The position numbers were made by a program, and so were the translations under genes. Positions 1-5,915 of a stretch of 8,123 nt of DNA are shown piece by piece. The first letter of the stretch is position 1. Every line of letters begins with the position of its first letter. Below the pieces are notes generated by a model. The model ran no database searches. It was not told the DNA's origin and saw only the letters and a list, made by a program, of their open reading frames with translations. The stretch is taken from positions 1 to 8,123 of the forward strand of contig CAZXDS010000157.1 in the NCBI GenBank assembly GCA_964639525.1, given 5' to 3'. The DNA is from CAZXDS01 sp964639525. Its GTDB lineage: Bacteria; Bacteroidota; Ignavibacteria; Ignavibacteriales; Melioribacteraceae.

Positions 1-1
1 A

Positions 2-373
2 AGAAATGTAATTGAATTAGATAATTTCAAAGCTCATACTTCAATTGAAGAAATTAAAGCAGATCTTCAAAAACAATGGGTTCTTAGGTATGGTTTATTT
101 GAATCAATACAAATTGTTATTGATTTATCGTGCCATATAGCTTCGTATTATAATCTCGGCAATCCAAAATCTTATTCGGAATGTGTGGAATTACTTATTG
201 GAGATAAATATTTAACCGATACTTTGGGAAAGAAGCTTATAAATATGGTGGGTTTAAGAAATTTACTAACACATGAATATATTGCAATTGATATTGAACG
301 TTTGTTTAAATTGCTTGAACACTTAGATGATTTTGTAAGTTTTGCCGAAGAAATTAAACAATGGTTGGGATAG
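2..373 (+). CDS. HepT-like HEPN toxin (DUF86), 5'-truncated by window edge
   Basis: The reading frame is open from the first bases of the window to the stop at 371-373, giving 123 residues without a start, so the gene begins off the left edge. A GTG at 185 is internal, because the upstream codons read as normal helical protein. The key motif is RNLLTHEY at 257-280, an exact R-X4-H-X-Y match to the catalytic signature of HEPN/HepT toxins (DUF86). From family knowledge, HepT proteins are RNase-like toxins of MNT-HEPN (type VII) toxin-antitoxin systems. The partner MntA nucleotidyltransferase AMPylates the tyrosine of this motif, and the family is usually about 130-145 residues, so only some 10-20 residues are missing. 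The mntA partner is expected directly upstream but cannot be seen. The intact motif suggests a functional protein. Confidence 0.85.
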   Translation, partial: RNVIELDNFKAHTSIEEIKADLQKQWVLRYGLFESIQIVIDLSCHIASYYNLGNPKSYSECVELLIGDKYLTDTLGKKLINMVGLRNLLTHEYIAIDIERLFKLLEHLDDFVSFAEEIKQWLG

Positions 374-476
374 AGTTCTTTTCATAGTTTTATCGCGAAA
401 ACTGATACTTTAGAAATTGCAAAACCAATTAAATATAGCACCAATATAATTTTAAAGGAAACATGGGAAGCTTTTT

Positions 477-1847
477 ATGAATTACAAACAACAATTATTA
501 GAAAAAATCAAGAGCAATTCTGCTGTTGTCGGTATTATCGGACTTGGTTATGTCGGGCTTCCGCTCGGACTTGAATTTGTCTCAAAAGGGTTTAATGTAA
601 TCGGTTTTGATGTGGATGATAGAAAAATTCCACTTCTAAAAGCCGGTAAAACTTACATTAAGCATATTGACGAAGCACGTATAAAAAATGCTGTTGATTC
701 TAAATTATTTGATACAACCGGTGATTTTACCAAATTACGGGAATGTGATGCAATAATTATCTGTGTCCCCACACCTTTGGATGAACATCGCGAACCGGAC
801 ATGCGTTTCATAAACGAGACTGCAAGAACTATTCAAAAATATTTGAAAAAAGGGCAGTTGATTACTTTAGAATCAACTACTTATCCCGGAACAACCGAAG
901 AAGTTTTACTGCCGATGTTTCAAGATGCAGGAAACAGAGTGCATGATTCAGGATATAAGATACAAGATTCAAAGTTTGTTGTCGGCGAAGATTTTTTTCT
1001 CGCTTTCAGTCCTGAAAGGGAAGATCCGAATAATCCGGATTATAATACCGCTACAATTCCAAAAGTAGTAGGCGGTGTAACAGAAAACTGTGTTGAAATT
1101 GCAACTTCACTTTACAATAAAGTAATTGTCAAAACTGTTCCGGTTTCTTCTCCGAGAGTTGCCGAAGCAACAAAGCTGTTGGAGAATATTTACCGTTCCG
1201 TAAATATTGCGTTGGTAAATGAGCTTAAAATGGTTTTTCATAAAATGGATATTGATATTTGGGAAGTGATTGAAGCGGCAAAAACAAAACCGTTTGGTTT
1301 TAACGCCTTTTATCCCGGTCCCGGACTTGGCGGACATTGTATTCCCATTGATCCTTTTTATTTAACTTGGAAAGCTAGAGAATTTGAAAGTAATACGCGA
1401 TTTATTGAACTTGCCGGTGAAGTAAATACGTATCAACCTCACTATGTAGTTGAAAGAGCAGCGGAAGTTTTGAATGAGCATAAAAAAGCTCTGAATGGCT
1501 CAAAAATTCTTATCCTCGGTGCATCATACAAAAAAAATATTGACGATATGCGGGAATCACCGTCGCTAAAACTGATTGAAATTTTTAGTAAAAAAGGTGC
1601 ATTAGTTAATTATAACGATCCGTATGTTCCGAAACTTCCTGCAACTCGTAAATATCAATTTGATATGGAATCAGTTGAATTAAATGAAGAAAATCTTAAA
1701 AATTATGATTTGATTGTTCTGAGTACCGACCACGATTTTTACAAAGAGAATTTGAAATTGATAATTGATAATTCACAATTGATTATTGATACAAGGAATA
1801 CTTTTAAAAATAATAATCTTGTAAATGATAAGGTTTTCAAAAGTTAG
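477..1847 (+). CDS. wbpA: UDP-N-acetyl-D-glucosamine 6-dehydrogenase (nucleotide sugar dehydrogenase)
   Basis: This complete 456-residue cytoplasmic enzyme of the UDP-glucose/GDP-mannose dehydrogenase superfamily should oxidise a UDP-sugar to the uronic acid with two NAD+, for surface polysaccharide synthesis. An N-terminal Rossmann fold carries GLGYVGLP (residues 22-29). The central domain has EATKLLENIYR (230-240). The catalytic cysteine is C288 in GPGLGGHCIPIDP. The C-terminal UDP-binding domain has LGASYKKNIDDMRESPS (348-363). The overall pattern resembles WbpA/TviB-type UDP-GlcNAc dehydrogenases more than UDP-glucose dehydrogenases, but substrate cannot be proven from sequence. WbpA proteins are about 436 residues; the excess here is largely a 14-residue insert at 156-169. 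The ATG at 477 has a purine-rich gggaag at 463-468, 8 nt upstream. No other sugar gene lies nearby, so the gene is isolated from any capsule or O-antigen operon in this window. Confidence 0.92.
   Translation: MNYKQQLLEKIKSNSAVVGIIGLGYVGLPLGLEFVSKGFNVIGFDVDDRKIPLLKAGKTYIKHIDEARIKNAVDSKLFDTTGDFTKLRECDAIIICVPTPLDEHREPDMRFINETARTIQKYLKKGQLITLESTTYPGTTEEVLLPMFQDAGNRVHDSGYKIQDSKFVVGEDFFLAFSPEREDPNNPDYNTATIPKVVGGVTENCVEIATSLYNKVIVKTVPVSSPRVAEATKLLENIYRSVNIALVNELKMVFHKMDIDIWEVIEAAKTKPFGFNAFYPGPGLGGHCIPIDPFYLTWKAREFESNTRFIELAGEVNTYQPHYVVERAAEVLNEHKKALNGSKILILGASYKKNIDDMRESPSLKLIEIFSKKGALVNYNDPYVPKLPATRKYQFDMESVELNEENLKNYDLIVLSTDHDFYKENLKLIIDNSQLIIDTRNTFKNNNLVNDKVFKS
942..983 (+). repeat. In-frame low-complexity insert inside the sugar dehydrogenase gene
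   Basis: Codons 156-169 (HDSGYKIQDSKFVV) have no counterpart where related dehydrogenases run straight from the end of a helix into GEDFFLAFSPE. The DNA is built of near-repeats: gattca occurs at 945-950 and 966-971, with aagata between. It keeps the frame and adds a polar, probably surface-exposed loop. This looks like a small repeat inserted in a coding region without breaking it. The comparison rests on remembered family structure, not on an alignment. Confidence 0.5.
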
Positions 1848-2009
1848 TTTTTTTAATTAATACTATTAGTGTCCGATAAAAAAAATGTACGAAGTGAATT
1901 GAATAGTTTTGTACTTCCGGCAAGCGTAGCAGTAATTTAACTCAAAGAAACGGCATTAGATTTGCAAAAAATAATAATTAATCAGTTCAAAAATTAACTT
2001 TATTAATTT
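1848..2009. other. Non-coding, AT-rich stretch after the dehydrogenase gene
   Basis: No reading frame with coding character is visible on either strand here. A T-rich run at 1849-1855 directly follows the dehydrogenase stop but has no stem before it, so it is not a convincing terminator. Together with 2010-2225 it makes a 378-bp gap between genes. Confidence 0.6.
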
Positions 2010-2132
2010 ATGAGTCCATTTCAAAAAGTAATATTTTTACTAACCCACGACTTCAGCCGTGGGGAAACAGACTAAAAACGAACTTCCCCAAACGGACTTT
2101 AGTCCGTTCGGGGCTTTTTAGAGTGGACTCAT
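2010..2132. repeat. Compact palindromic element with 9-bp terminal inverted repeats (REP/MITE-like)
   Basis: Perfect inverted repeats atgagtcca (2010-2018) and tggactcat (2124-2132) enclose two GC-rich hairpins in otherwise AT-rich DNA. Hairpin A is cccacg (2044-2049) with cgtggg (2058-2063). Hairpin B is cccc plus aacggac (2086-2097) with gtccgtt plus gggg (2102-2113). Both loops share an actt-c/t-ag core, so they look like diverged copies of one palindrome. An alternative stem, ggggaa (2061-2066) with ttcccc (2084-2089), would exclude both. Such palindromes are typical of REP sequences mobilised by TnpA-REP/IS200-like Y1 transposases, but no transposase is present here, so mobility is inferred. 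Confidence 0.6.
2086..2119 (+). terminator. Possible intrinsic terminator (hairpin plus T-run)
   Basis: An 11-bp GC-rich stem (cccc and aacggac against gtccgtt and gggg, with single-base bulges) is followed at once by cttttta (2114-2120). That is the shape of a Rho-independent terminator on the + strand. It could end transcription from the dehydrogenase gene 240 bp upstream, or act in the leader of the coiled-coil gene that starts at 2226. It is part of the palindromic element and may be terminator-like only by virtue of that. Confidence 0.45.
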
Positions 2133-2225
2133 CGATATTACTAAATATTAATCAGTTAATGGATGTGTGAGTTTACAGAGTAAAGATTTTTGCTGTAATT
2201 AAATAAAAAATCAAGGTGAAAAAAA

Positions 2226-3284
2226 ATGGAAAAAACAGAATTTAATCCACGAAAATTATCCATGACGAATACAAAAAAAGAACTTCTTGACTCGTACAAT
2301 GAAGTTGTAAATCAATTGTCAGCAAGGGAAAAAATACAGTTAAATCCTCAAAAAATAGTTGAGGAAAAGCAGAAAGCAGAAGCCGTTGAAAAAGTAAAGG
2401 GGTTTTCAACTGATAAGATTGATAACAACATTTTCGTTCTTAATGACGAAACATCAAAATTGCTTAACGAATTGAAATTGAAATTACGTAAAGAGATTAA
2501 CCGTTACGATGAAATACAAGCGGCAATTTCAGTTAAGGAATTGGAACTGAAAGAAATTTTTGAGATTGAAAAATCCGCCTACACACTTGCTGCTTTAATT
2601 GAATCGCAGAATATTAAAAAAGAAGATTTTGAAAAAGAAATGTCCGATAGGAAAAAACATCTTTCGGTTGAAATTGAAAGTATGAAGCAGATATGGGAAA
2701 AGGAAAAAGCAGAACACACAAAAATTGCAGCTGAATTGAAAGCGGAAGAAGAGAAAAATCGAAAACGGGAAAAAGAAGAATACGAATACACTTTTAACCG
2801 TGAAAAGTTATTGGATAAGAATAAACTTGAGGATGAACTTAAAATTCGTGAAACGGAAACAACCGATAAATTGAATAAAAAAGAGATTGAATTAACACAG
2901 CGGGAAAAAGAAATAGCTGAAAAAGAAAAAGACTATGCGGACTTAAAATCAAAGATAGAAAAATTTAATGAAGAAATTAAACTCGCTGTTGATAATGCGG
3001 TAAAGGATGCTCTTGAAAAAATTGAGGTTGAGTTTGACAACAAAGAAAAACTTTTATCTAAAGAATACGAAGGGAAAGAGAATGTTCTTGTAACTAAAAA
3101 TTTAAACCTTGAAAATTTAGTGAAAGAACAGGATAAAAAAATAGTTGAACTTTCCGGTAAATTGGATAAAGCATATCAAAAAGTTCAGGATGTAGCTATA
3201 AAAGCAATTGACGGTGCGACAAACTTAAAATCGTTCAATGATTTACAGAAGATATTATCCGATAAAGTCAGAAACGATGAGTGA
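2226..3284 (+). CDS. Long coiled-coil protein of unknown function
   Basis: I do not recognise a named family. The 352-residue protein has a short N-terminal segment (about 1-75) and then an almost unbroken, highly charged Lys/Glu-rich helical region (about 76-315) with heptad spacing of Leu, Ile and Ala. It ends in a less charged tail with AIKAIDGATNLKSFNDL (324-340) that may be a small separate helical motif. There are no cysteines, one tryptophan (W157), no signal peptide and no membrane segment, so it is probably a cytoplasmic, elongated oligomer. The ATG at 2226 is preceded by aaggtg about 7 nt upstream, a fair ribosome site. It stands alone, 378 bp from the upstream gene, behind the palindromic element. 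Structural, scaffold or defence-accessory roles are possible; sequence does not choose between them. Confidence 0.75.
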   Translation: MEKTEFNPRKLSMTNTKKELLDSYNEVVNQLSAREKIQLNPQKIVEEKQKAEAVEKVKGFSTDKIDNNIFVLNDETSKLLNELKLKLRKEINRYDEIQAAISVKELELKEIFEIEKSAYTLAALIESQNIKKEDFEKEMSDRKKHLSVEIESMKQIWEKEKAEHTKIAAELKAEEEKNRKREKEEYEYTFNREKLLDKNKLEDELKIRETETTDKLNKKEIELTQREKEIAEKEKDYADLKSKIEKFNEEIKLAVDNAVKDALEKIEVEFDNKEKLLSKEYEGKENVLVTKNLNLENLVKEQDKKIVELSGKLDKAYQKVQDVAIKAIDGATNLKSFNDLQKILSDKVRNDE

Positions 3285-3297
3285 TACAGGTTAAATC

Positions 3298-3424
3298 ATG
3301 ATAAATCCGCCGTGGAATAATCAAGATTTAAATATTGCACCCAAAAAATTAAACAAATATTGATAGAAAAATAGTACATGCGGGTGGGTTTATTTACTAT
3401 GCTGAAATGTACAAAACAAATTGA
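3298..3424 (+). pseudogene. Short decayed coding scraps after the coiled-coil gene
   Basis: Two small readable pieces follow the coiled-coil stop. One starts at ATG 3298, 13 nt after that stop, and gives 21 residues (MINPPWNNQDLNIAPKKLNKY) before TGA at 3361. The other is open in a different frame from 3353 to TGA at 3422 and reads with protein-like composition (VHAGGFIYYAEMYKTN). A frame change between two plausible fragments suggests the ends of a gene that lost its middle. I cannot name the parent family, and chance is possible at this length. Confidence 0.25.
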
Positions 3425-3446
3425 TTAATGCAGAAGGAAGATTTTT

Positions 3447-3902
3447 TTGTTGGAGCAATCACTAAAGATAATTGATGTACTCAATGAGTATAAAGTTGAC
3501 TATGTAATTATCGGCGGTTACGCCGTTATTCTGCATGGGTATTTACGTGCTACTGAAGATATTGACATTGTCTTAAAGATGACACAAGAAAATATTGTTA
3601 AATTTCAAGAAGCATTATTTAGTATTTACAATGATTCGGATATTAAAGAAATATCTTTCAAAGAACTTAAAAAATATCCTGTTATTCGATATGGTACTGA
3701 AGATAATTTTTATATAGATATTATTGCAAAAATCGGAGAACGTTTTTCATTTGATAATATTGAAATTACAGCAAAAAAGATTAACAATACTATAATAAAA
3801 TTTGCATCTGCAAAATCTCTTTATGAAATGAAAAAGTACACATATCGGGAAAAGGATAAAATGGATTTGCTTTTCTTAAAAGAGAAATTAAAAAATGATT
3901 AA
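3447..3902 (+). CDS. Small nucleotidyltransferase (MNT/AbiEii-like fold)
   Basis: This 151-residue cytoplasmic protein has the nucleotidyltransferase core: GGYA (23-26), then RATEDIDIVL (34-43) with metal-binding Asp pair D38 and D40, and a likely third acidic residue D91 in FYIDIIAKIG. The tail REKDKMDLLFLKEKL (134-148) is typical of such stand-alone proteins. Members of this fold transfer nucleoside monophosphates to proteins or RNA, and many act in toxin-antitoxin or phage-exclusion systems; the target here is unknown. The start is TTG at 3447, chosen because agaaggaag (3432-3440) is a strong ribosome site 6 nt upstream. A second TTG at 3450 fits almost as well, and no ATG is near. Its stop overlaps the start of the 57-residue ORF at 3895 by 8 nt, implying co-translation. 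Toxin or antitoxin identity is inferred only from the fold and setting. Confidence 0.8.
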   Translation: MLEQSLKIIDVLNEYKVDYVIIGGYAVILHGYLRATEDIDIVLKMTQENIVKFQEALFSIYNDSDIKEISFKELKKYPVIRYGTEDNFYIDIIAKIGERFSFDNIEITAKKINNTIIKFASAKSLYEMKKYTYREKDKMDLLFLKEKLKND

Positions 3903-4068
3903 AAAATATTTGTCTATACAGCAATCAAACGATCCTGTTTGGGTAATTCATCCCGATGAAAAATATTATAAGAAAATGAATGAATTTTTTGTAATGATTG
4001 AAAAACTGAGTGGTTTTAAGGCTAAAAGAGGGATTCGGAAATTAAAGAAACCTTTTGCAAAAATGTAA
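3895..4068 (+). CDS. Small conserved-looking 57-residue protein coupled to the nucleotidyltransferase
   Basis: An ATG at 3895 lies inside the last codons of the nucleotidyltransferase gene (8-nt overlap) and opens 57 codons to TAA at 4066. The product begins MIKKYLSIQQSNDPVWVIHP and continues as a basic helical segment ending in GIRKLKKPFAKM. Composition is natural for a protein: Trp, Pro and Asp early, amphipathic middle, Lys/Arg-rich end, with a predicted pI well above neutral. The overlap suggests translational coupling, since no separate ribosome site is evident. I recognise no family. By position it could be the partner (antitoxin, adaptor or substrate) of the nucleotidyltransferase, and the basic tail would suit nucleic acid or tRNA contact; both are inference. 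A chance ORF cannot be excluded, but coding bias and overlap argue against it. Confidence 0.6.
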   Translation: MIKKYLSIQQSNDPVWVIHPDEKYYKKMNEFFVMIEKLSGFKAKRGIRKLKKPFAKM

Positions 4069-4326
4069 AGATAAAAATTATTGGCTAAATAATATTTAGA
4101 TGTGCTAAGAAAAAAAACAAATACACCCGAGTACTTAGTTTGATTAACTAAAGGATTATAGGCTAACAATTAAAGTTATAGGATTGGCCAAATTCTATAT
4201 TCTATTATTTATAGCATTTTTCTTCCTTTTTGCATTAAAAGAATATATTTGAATATTTAAAGTCAAAAGGAGATAAAACCTTAAGTAGAACAAATTATTT
4301 ATTTTGGAAAAAATTAATTAAATACG
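4069..4326. other. AT-rich gap between the two nucleotidyltransferase genes
   Basis: Mostly non-coding. Contents worth noting are a very hydrophobic short run readable at about 4184-4247 without a good start, and a clear aggag at 4268-4272 that has no start codon at the right distance. From 4239 a frame without a recognised start is open for 35 codons (ending DELWQK) and stops at 4344-4346, inside the AbiEii-like gene. It may be the decayed remainder of an upstream partner gene. Confidence 0.4.
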
Positions 4327-4983
4327 ATGAACTCTGGCAAAAATAGATTGTTTTATTCGGTTTTGGATGCGGATAGAAAAAATATCCTTGACAAATTGTC
4401 TGTTTTTAAGAATCATTTCTATCTTGCCGGAGAAACTGCTTTGGCTTTACAAATCGGACACAGAATATCAGTGGATTTTGATTTCTTCACGGCGGGAAAA
4501 TTTGAAAATGAAAATCTAATAAAATTTGTTAAAACAGTTTTCACTCAATTTGAAATTAGTATTATCCAAAATGAACCCGATACATTAACTTTTTTATTGA
4601 ATGATACGGTCAAAATATCATTATCTAAACTTTCTTATAATAATGTTTTACCTCTAATTGAAACCGAATATTTTAAATTGGTTCAAATCAGAGAGATAGG
4701 AGTTATGAAATTACTTGCCCTTTTTAGGGCAACTTATAAAGATTACGTAGATATTTATTATATTTTGAAAAAATATGAATTGGCAGAGATAATAAAAATT
4801 GCCGTGCAAAAGCACCCTGAGTTTGAAGCTTCTACCTATTTGCGAGCTTTAATATCTTCTTATGATGACGTTGATGATTTACCGATATATTTTACTGAAG
4901 GTTTTAAAGTAAAACGGGAAATTATTTTTAATTTTATTGAAAATAAAACGGTGGAATATATAAAAAACTACTGTAACGGCTGA
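4327..4983 (+). CDS. AbiEii/AbiGii-type nucleotidyltransferase
   Basis: A 218-residue cytoplasmic protein of the AbiEii/AbiGii toxin family (PF08843, DUF1814). The signature block is LAGETALALQIGHRISVD (33-50) followed by FDFF, with D50 and D52 as the metal-binding pair. It is followed by MKLLALFRATYKDYVDIYYI (127-146), whose K138-D139 and D142 match the conserved KDf-D-y motif. From family knowledge these are nucleotidyltransferases, some acting as toxins that modify tRNA in type IV toxin-antitoxin or abortive infection systems, normally with an upstream AbiEi-type antitoxin. No intact antitoxin gene is present upstream, only a 35-codon fragment overlapping the start. One oddity is E36 where the family usually has the second glycine of a GG/GS motif, which could weaken activity. 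The ATG at 4327 lacks a good ribosome site. The length is normal for compact members. Confidence 0.82.
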   Translation: MNSGKNRLFYSVLDADRKNILDKLSVFKNHFYLAGETALALQIGHRISVDFDFFTAGKFENENLIKFVKTVFTQFEISIIQNEPDTLTFLLNDTVKISLSKLSYNNVLPLIETEYFKLVQIREIGVMKLLALFRATYKDYVDIYYILKKYELAEIIKIAVQKHPEFEASTYLRALISSYDDVDDLPIYFTEGFKVKREIIFNFIENKTVEYIKNYCNG

Positions 4984-5007
4984 CCAGTTCAATCGGACGA
5001 AGTGAGG

Positions 5008-5081
5008 AGAAATCTCAAAAAGAATTAACGGAAGAAAGTTTTGCAATAAATTTCGGGGATTCGGTAGCTGCCGAATGACAA
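5008..5081 (+). repeat. Interspersed repeat R1, copy 1
   Basis: This begins about 25 nt after the AbiEii-like stop. It aligns without gaps to 6738-6811 over 74 nt with about eight differences, and over its last 56 nt to 7301-7356. The 3' end is a hairpin at 5059-5076 (attcggta, 2-nt loop, tgccgaat) followed by gacaa. The constant hairpin plus constant tail marks it as one unit copied around the region. Confidence 0.8.
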
Positions 5082-5082
5082 T

Positions 5083-5135
5083 GTAATTGTTTCTCCGGAA
5101 AAATGGAGTATTACTTTTAACATACAAACAATTAC
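5083..5135. repeat. Nested inverted repeat
   Basis: A perfect 10-bp inverted repeat, gtaattgttt (5083-5092) and aaacaattac (5126-5135), encloses a small inner stem ctcc/ggag (5093-5096 with 5105-5108). It starts directly after repeat R1. It could be a folded transcript end or a small palindromic insertion; no T-run follows that would make it a clear terminator. Confidence 0.5.
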
Positions 5136-5160
5136 TTTTGCCTTTTTAATTGTAATTTTT

Positions 5161-5207
5161 GAATGATGAATGATGAATGGAAAAGAGTAACCCATTACTT
5201 GTTACTC
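5161..5207. repeat. Short tandem gaatgat repeat plus small hairpin
   Basis: The 7-nt word gaatgat is repeated nearly three times at 5161-5179. It is followed by the inverted repeat gagtaac (5185-5191) and gttactc (5201-5207) around a 9-nt loop. Neither has an evident role; both belong to the low-complexity material that fills the spaces between genes here. Confidence 0.6.
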
Positions 5208-5221
5208 GGCACTGATAACAT

Positions 5222-5251
5222 TGCACAACATTCGTCGGATTATCAATTATC
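5222..5251 (+). repeat. Interspersed repeat R2, copy 1, before the AlbA_2 gene
   Basis: tgcacaacattcgtcggatt and the following tatcaattatc closely match tgcacagcatccggtggatt and tatcaaattatc at 7370-7400. This copy ends 17 nt before the AlbA_2 start codon; the other lies 91 nt before the ATPase start. A position upstream of two unrelated genes, each time downstream of an R1 copy, suggests a shared module. Confidence 0.65.
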
Positions 5252-5268
5252 TAATTTAATTATTATTA

Positions 5269-5860
5269 ATGAACGAAGCTGATATAAAAAATATTTTATT
5301 AAACGGCGAAACAGAACAAATTGAGTTTAAACTTAATTTTGGTAGTTCGACAATTATTTCCGTTAACGCTTTCGCCAATACTAAAGGCGGCAGAATAAAT
5401 ATCGGCGTTGATGATGAAAAAAGAATTGTCGGCATCGAAACTAACACCGAAACTTTACAAAACTGGATTNNNNNNNNNNNNNNNNNNNNNNNNNNNNNNN
5501 NNNNNNNNNNNNNNNNNNNNNNNNNNNNNNNNNNNNNNNNNNNNNNNNNNNNNNNNNNNNNNNNNNNNNAATGAGATTAAAAACAAAACATATCCTCCAA
5601 TAATACCGGATGTTGAGATTTGTAAGGTTAACAGTAGAAATATAGTCGTTATCTGCGTTGACGAGTTTCCTATTAAGCCGGTTGCACTAAAAGGGCGTTA
5701 TTATAAAAGAGTGAAAAATTCCAACCATCAGATGTCAATTTCCGAAATCGCAAATTCTCATCTTAAAACTGTCAATTCAAGTTGGGATTTTTCCCATGCC
5801 TCAATATATTCAGTAGAAGATTTATCAGAAGAAATAAAAATTCACCATATAGAAGATTAG
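5269..5860 (+). CDS. AlbA_2/Schlafen-type ATP-binding domain protein, interrupted by assembly gap
   Basis: The N-terminal part (5269-5469, 67 codons) contains EQIEFK (16-21) and AFANTKGGRINIGVDD (34-49), the hallmark of the AlbA_2 domain (PF04326, related to Schlafen). After 100 N, a second frame (5570-5860) continues with the same domain, including IPDVEI, KPVALKGRYYKRV and SNHQMS. Joining the two sides directly gives an uninterrupted 163-residue ORF, with NWI followed by NEIKNKT, just as expected of the family. The product then runs to NSSWDF and stops 22 codons later, whereas many relatives continue well past this point, so the 3' end looks truncated. The domain is linked to transcriptional regulators, nucleic-acid binding and, in Schlafens, RNA cleavage; the role here is unknown. 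The ATG at 5269 sits in AT-rich DNA with no Shine-Dalgarno sequence. Confidence 0.78.
5470..5569. other. Assembly gap of exactly 100 N
   Basis: A run of 100 undefined bases, the customary placeholder for a scaffold join of unknown length. Codon phase on the two sides (att at 5467-5469 and aat at 5570-5572) and protein continuity indicate that the true gap is zero or a small multiple of three bases. Confidence 0.95.
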
Positions 5861-5915
5861 GACGGAGAAATAATTAATCTAGACAATCGAAAAAAGCTTA
5901 ATAGATTTTTCATAA

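Noticed and set aside
1107..1337. 76-codon minus-strand frame within the sugar dehydrogenase gene
   Set aside because: It lies wholly inside a well supported gene on the other strand and has no recognisable domain.
1755..1795. attgata-rich repeats near the end of the sugar dehydrogenase, considered as a second in-frame insertion
   Set aside because: The encoded residues align in length with the normal C-terminal strand ending in DTRN, so nothing appears to be inserted.
2010..2132. Palindromic element considered as the end of a complete IS200/IS605 insertion
   Set aside because: No transposase reading frame lies within or beside it; only the palindromes are present.
2579..2791. Minus-strand Ser/Phe-rich frame within the coiled-coil gene
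   Set aside because: It is the mirror of Lys/Glu-rich codons on the + strand; its composition is an artefact of that bias.
3966..4169. 67-codon minus-strand frame opposite the 57-residue ORF
   Set aside because: It has no family resemblance and conflicts with the better supported + strand ORF coupled to the nucleotidyltransferase.
4184..4247. Very short hydrophobic peptide that could mimic a type I toxin
   Set aside because: The only start is a TTG without a ribosome site and the stretch is simply T-rich; chance is likely.
4879..5127. Minus-strand frame across the AbiEii-like 3' end and R1
   Set aside because: It spans a gene end and a repeat, with no plausible start signal or domain.
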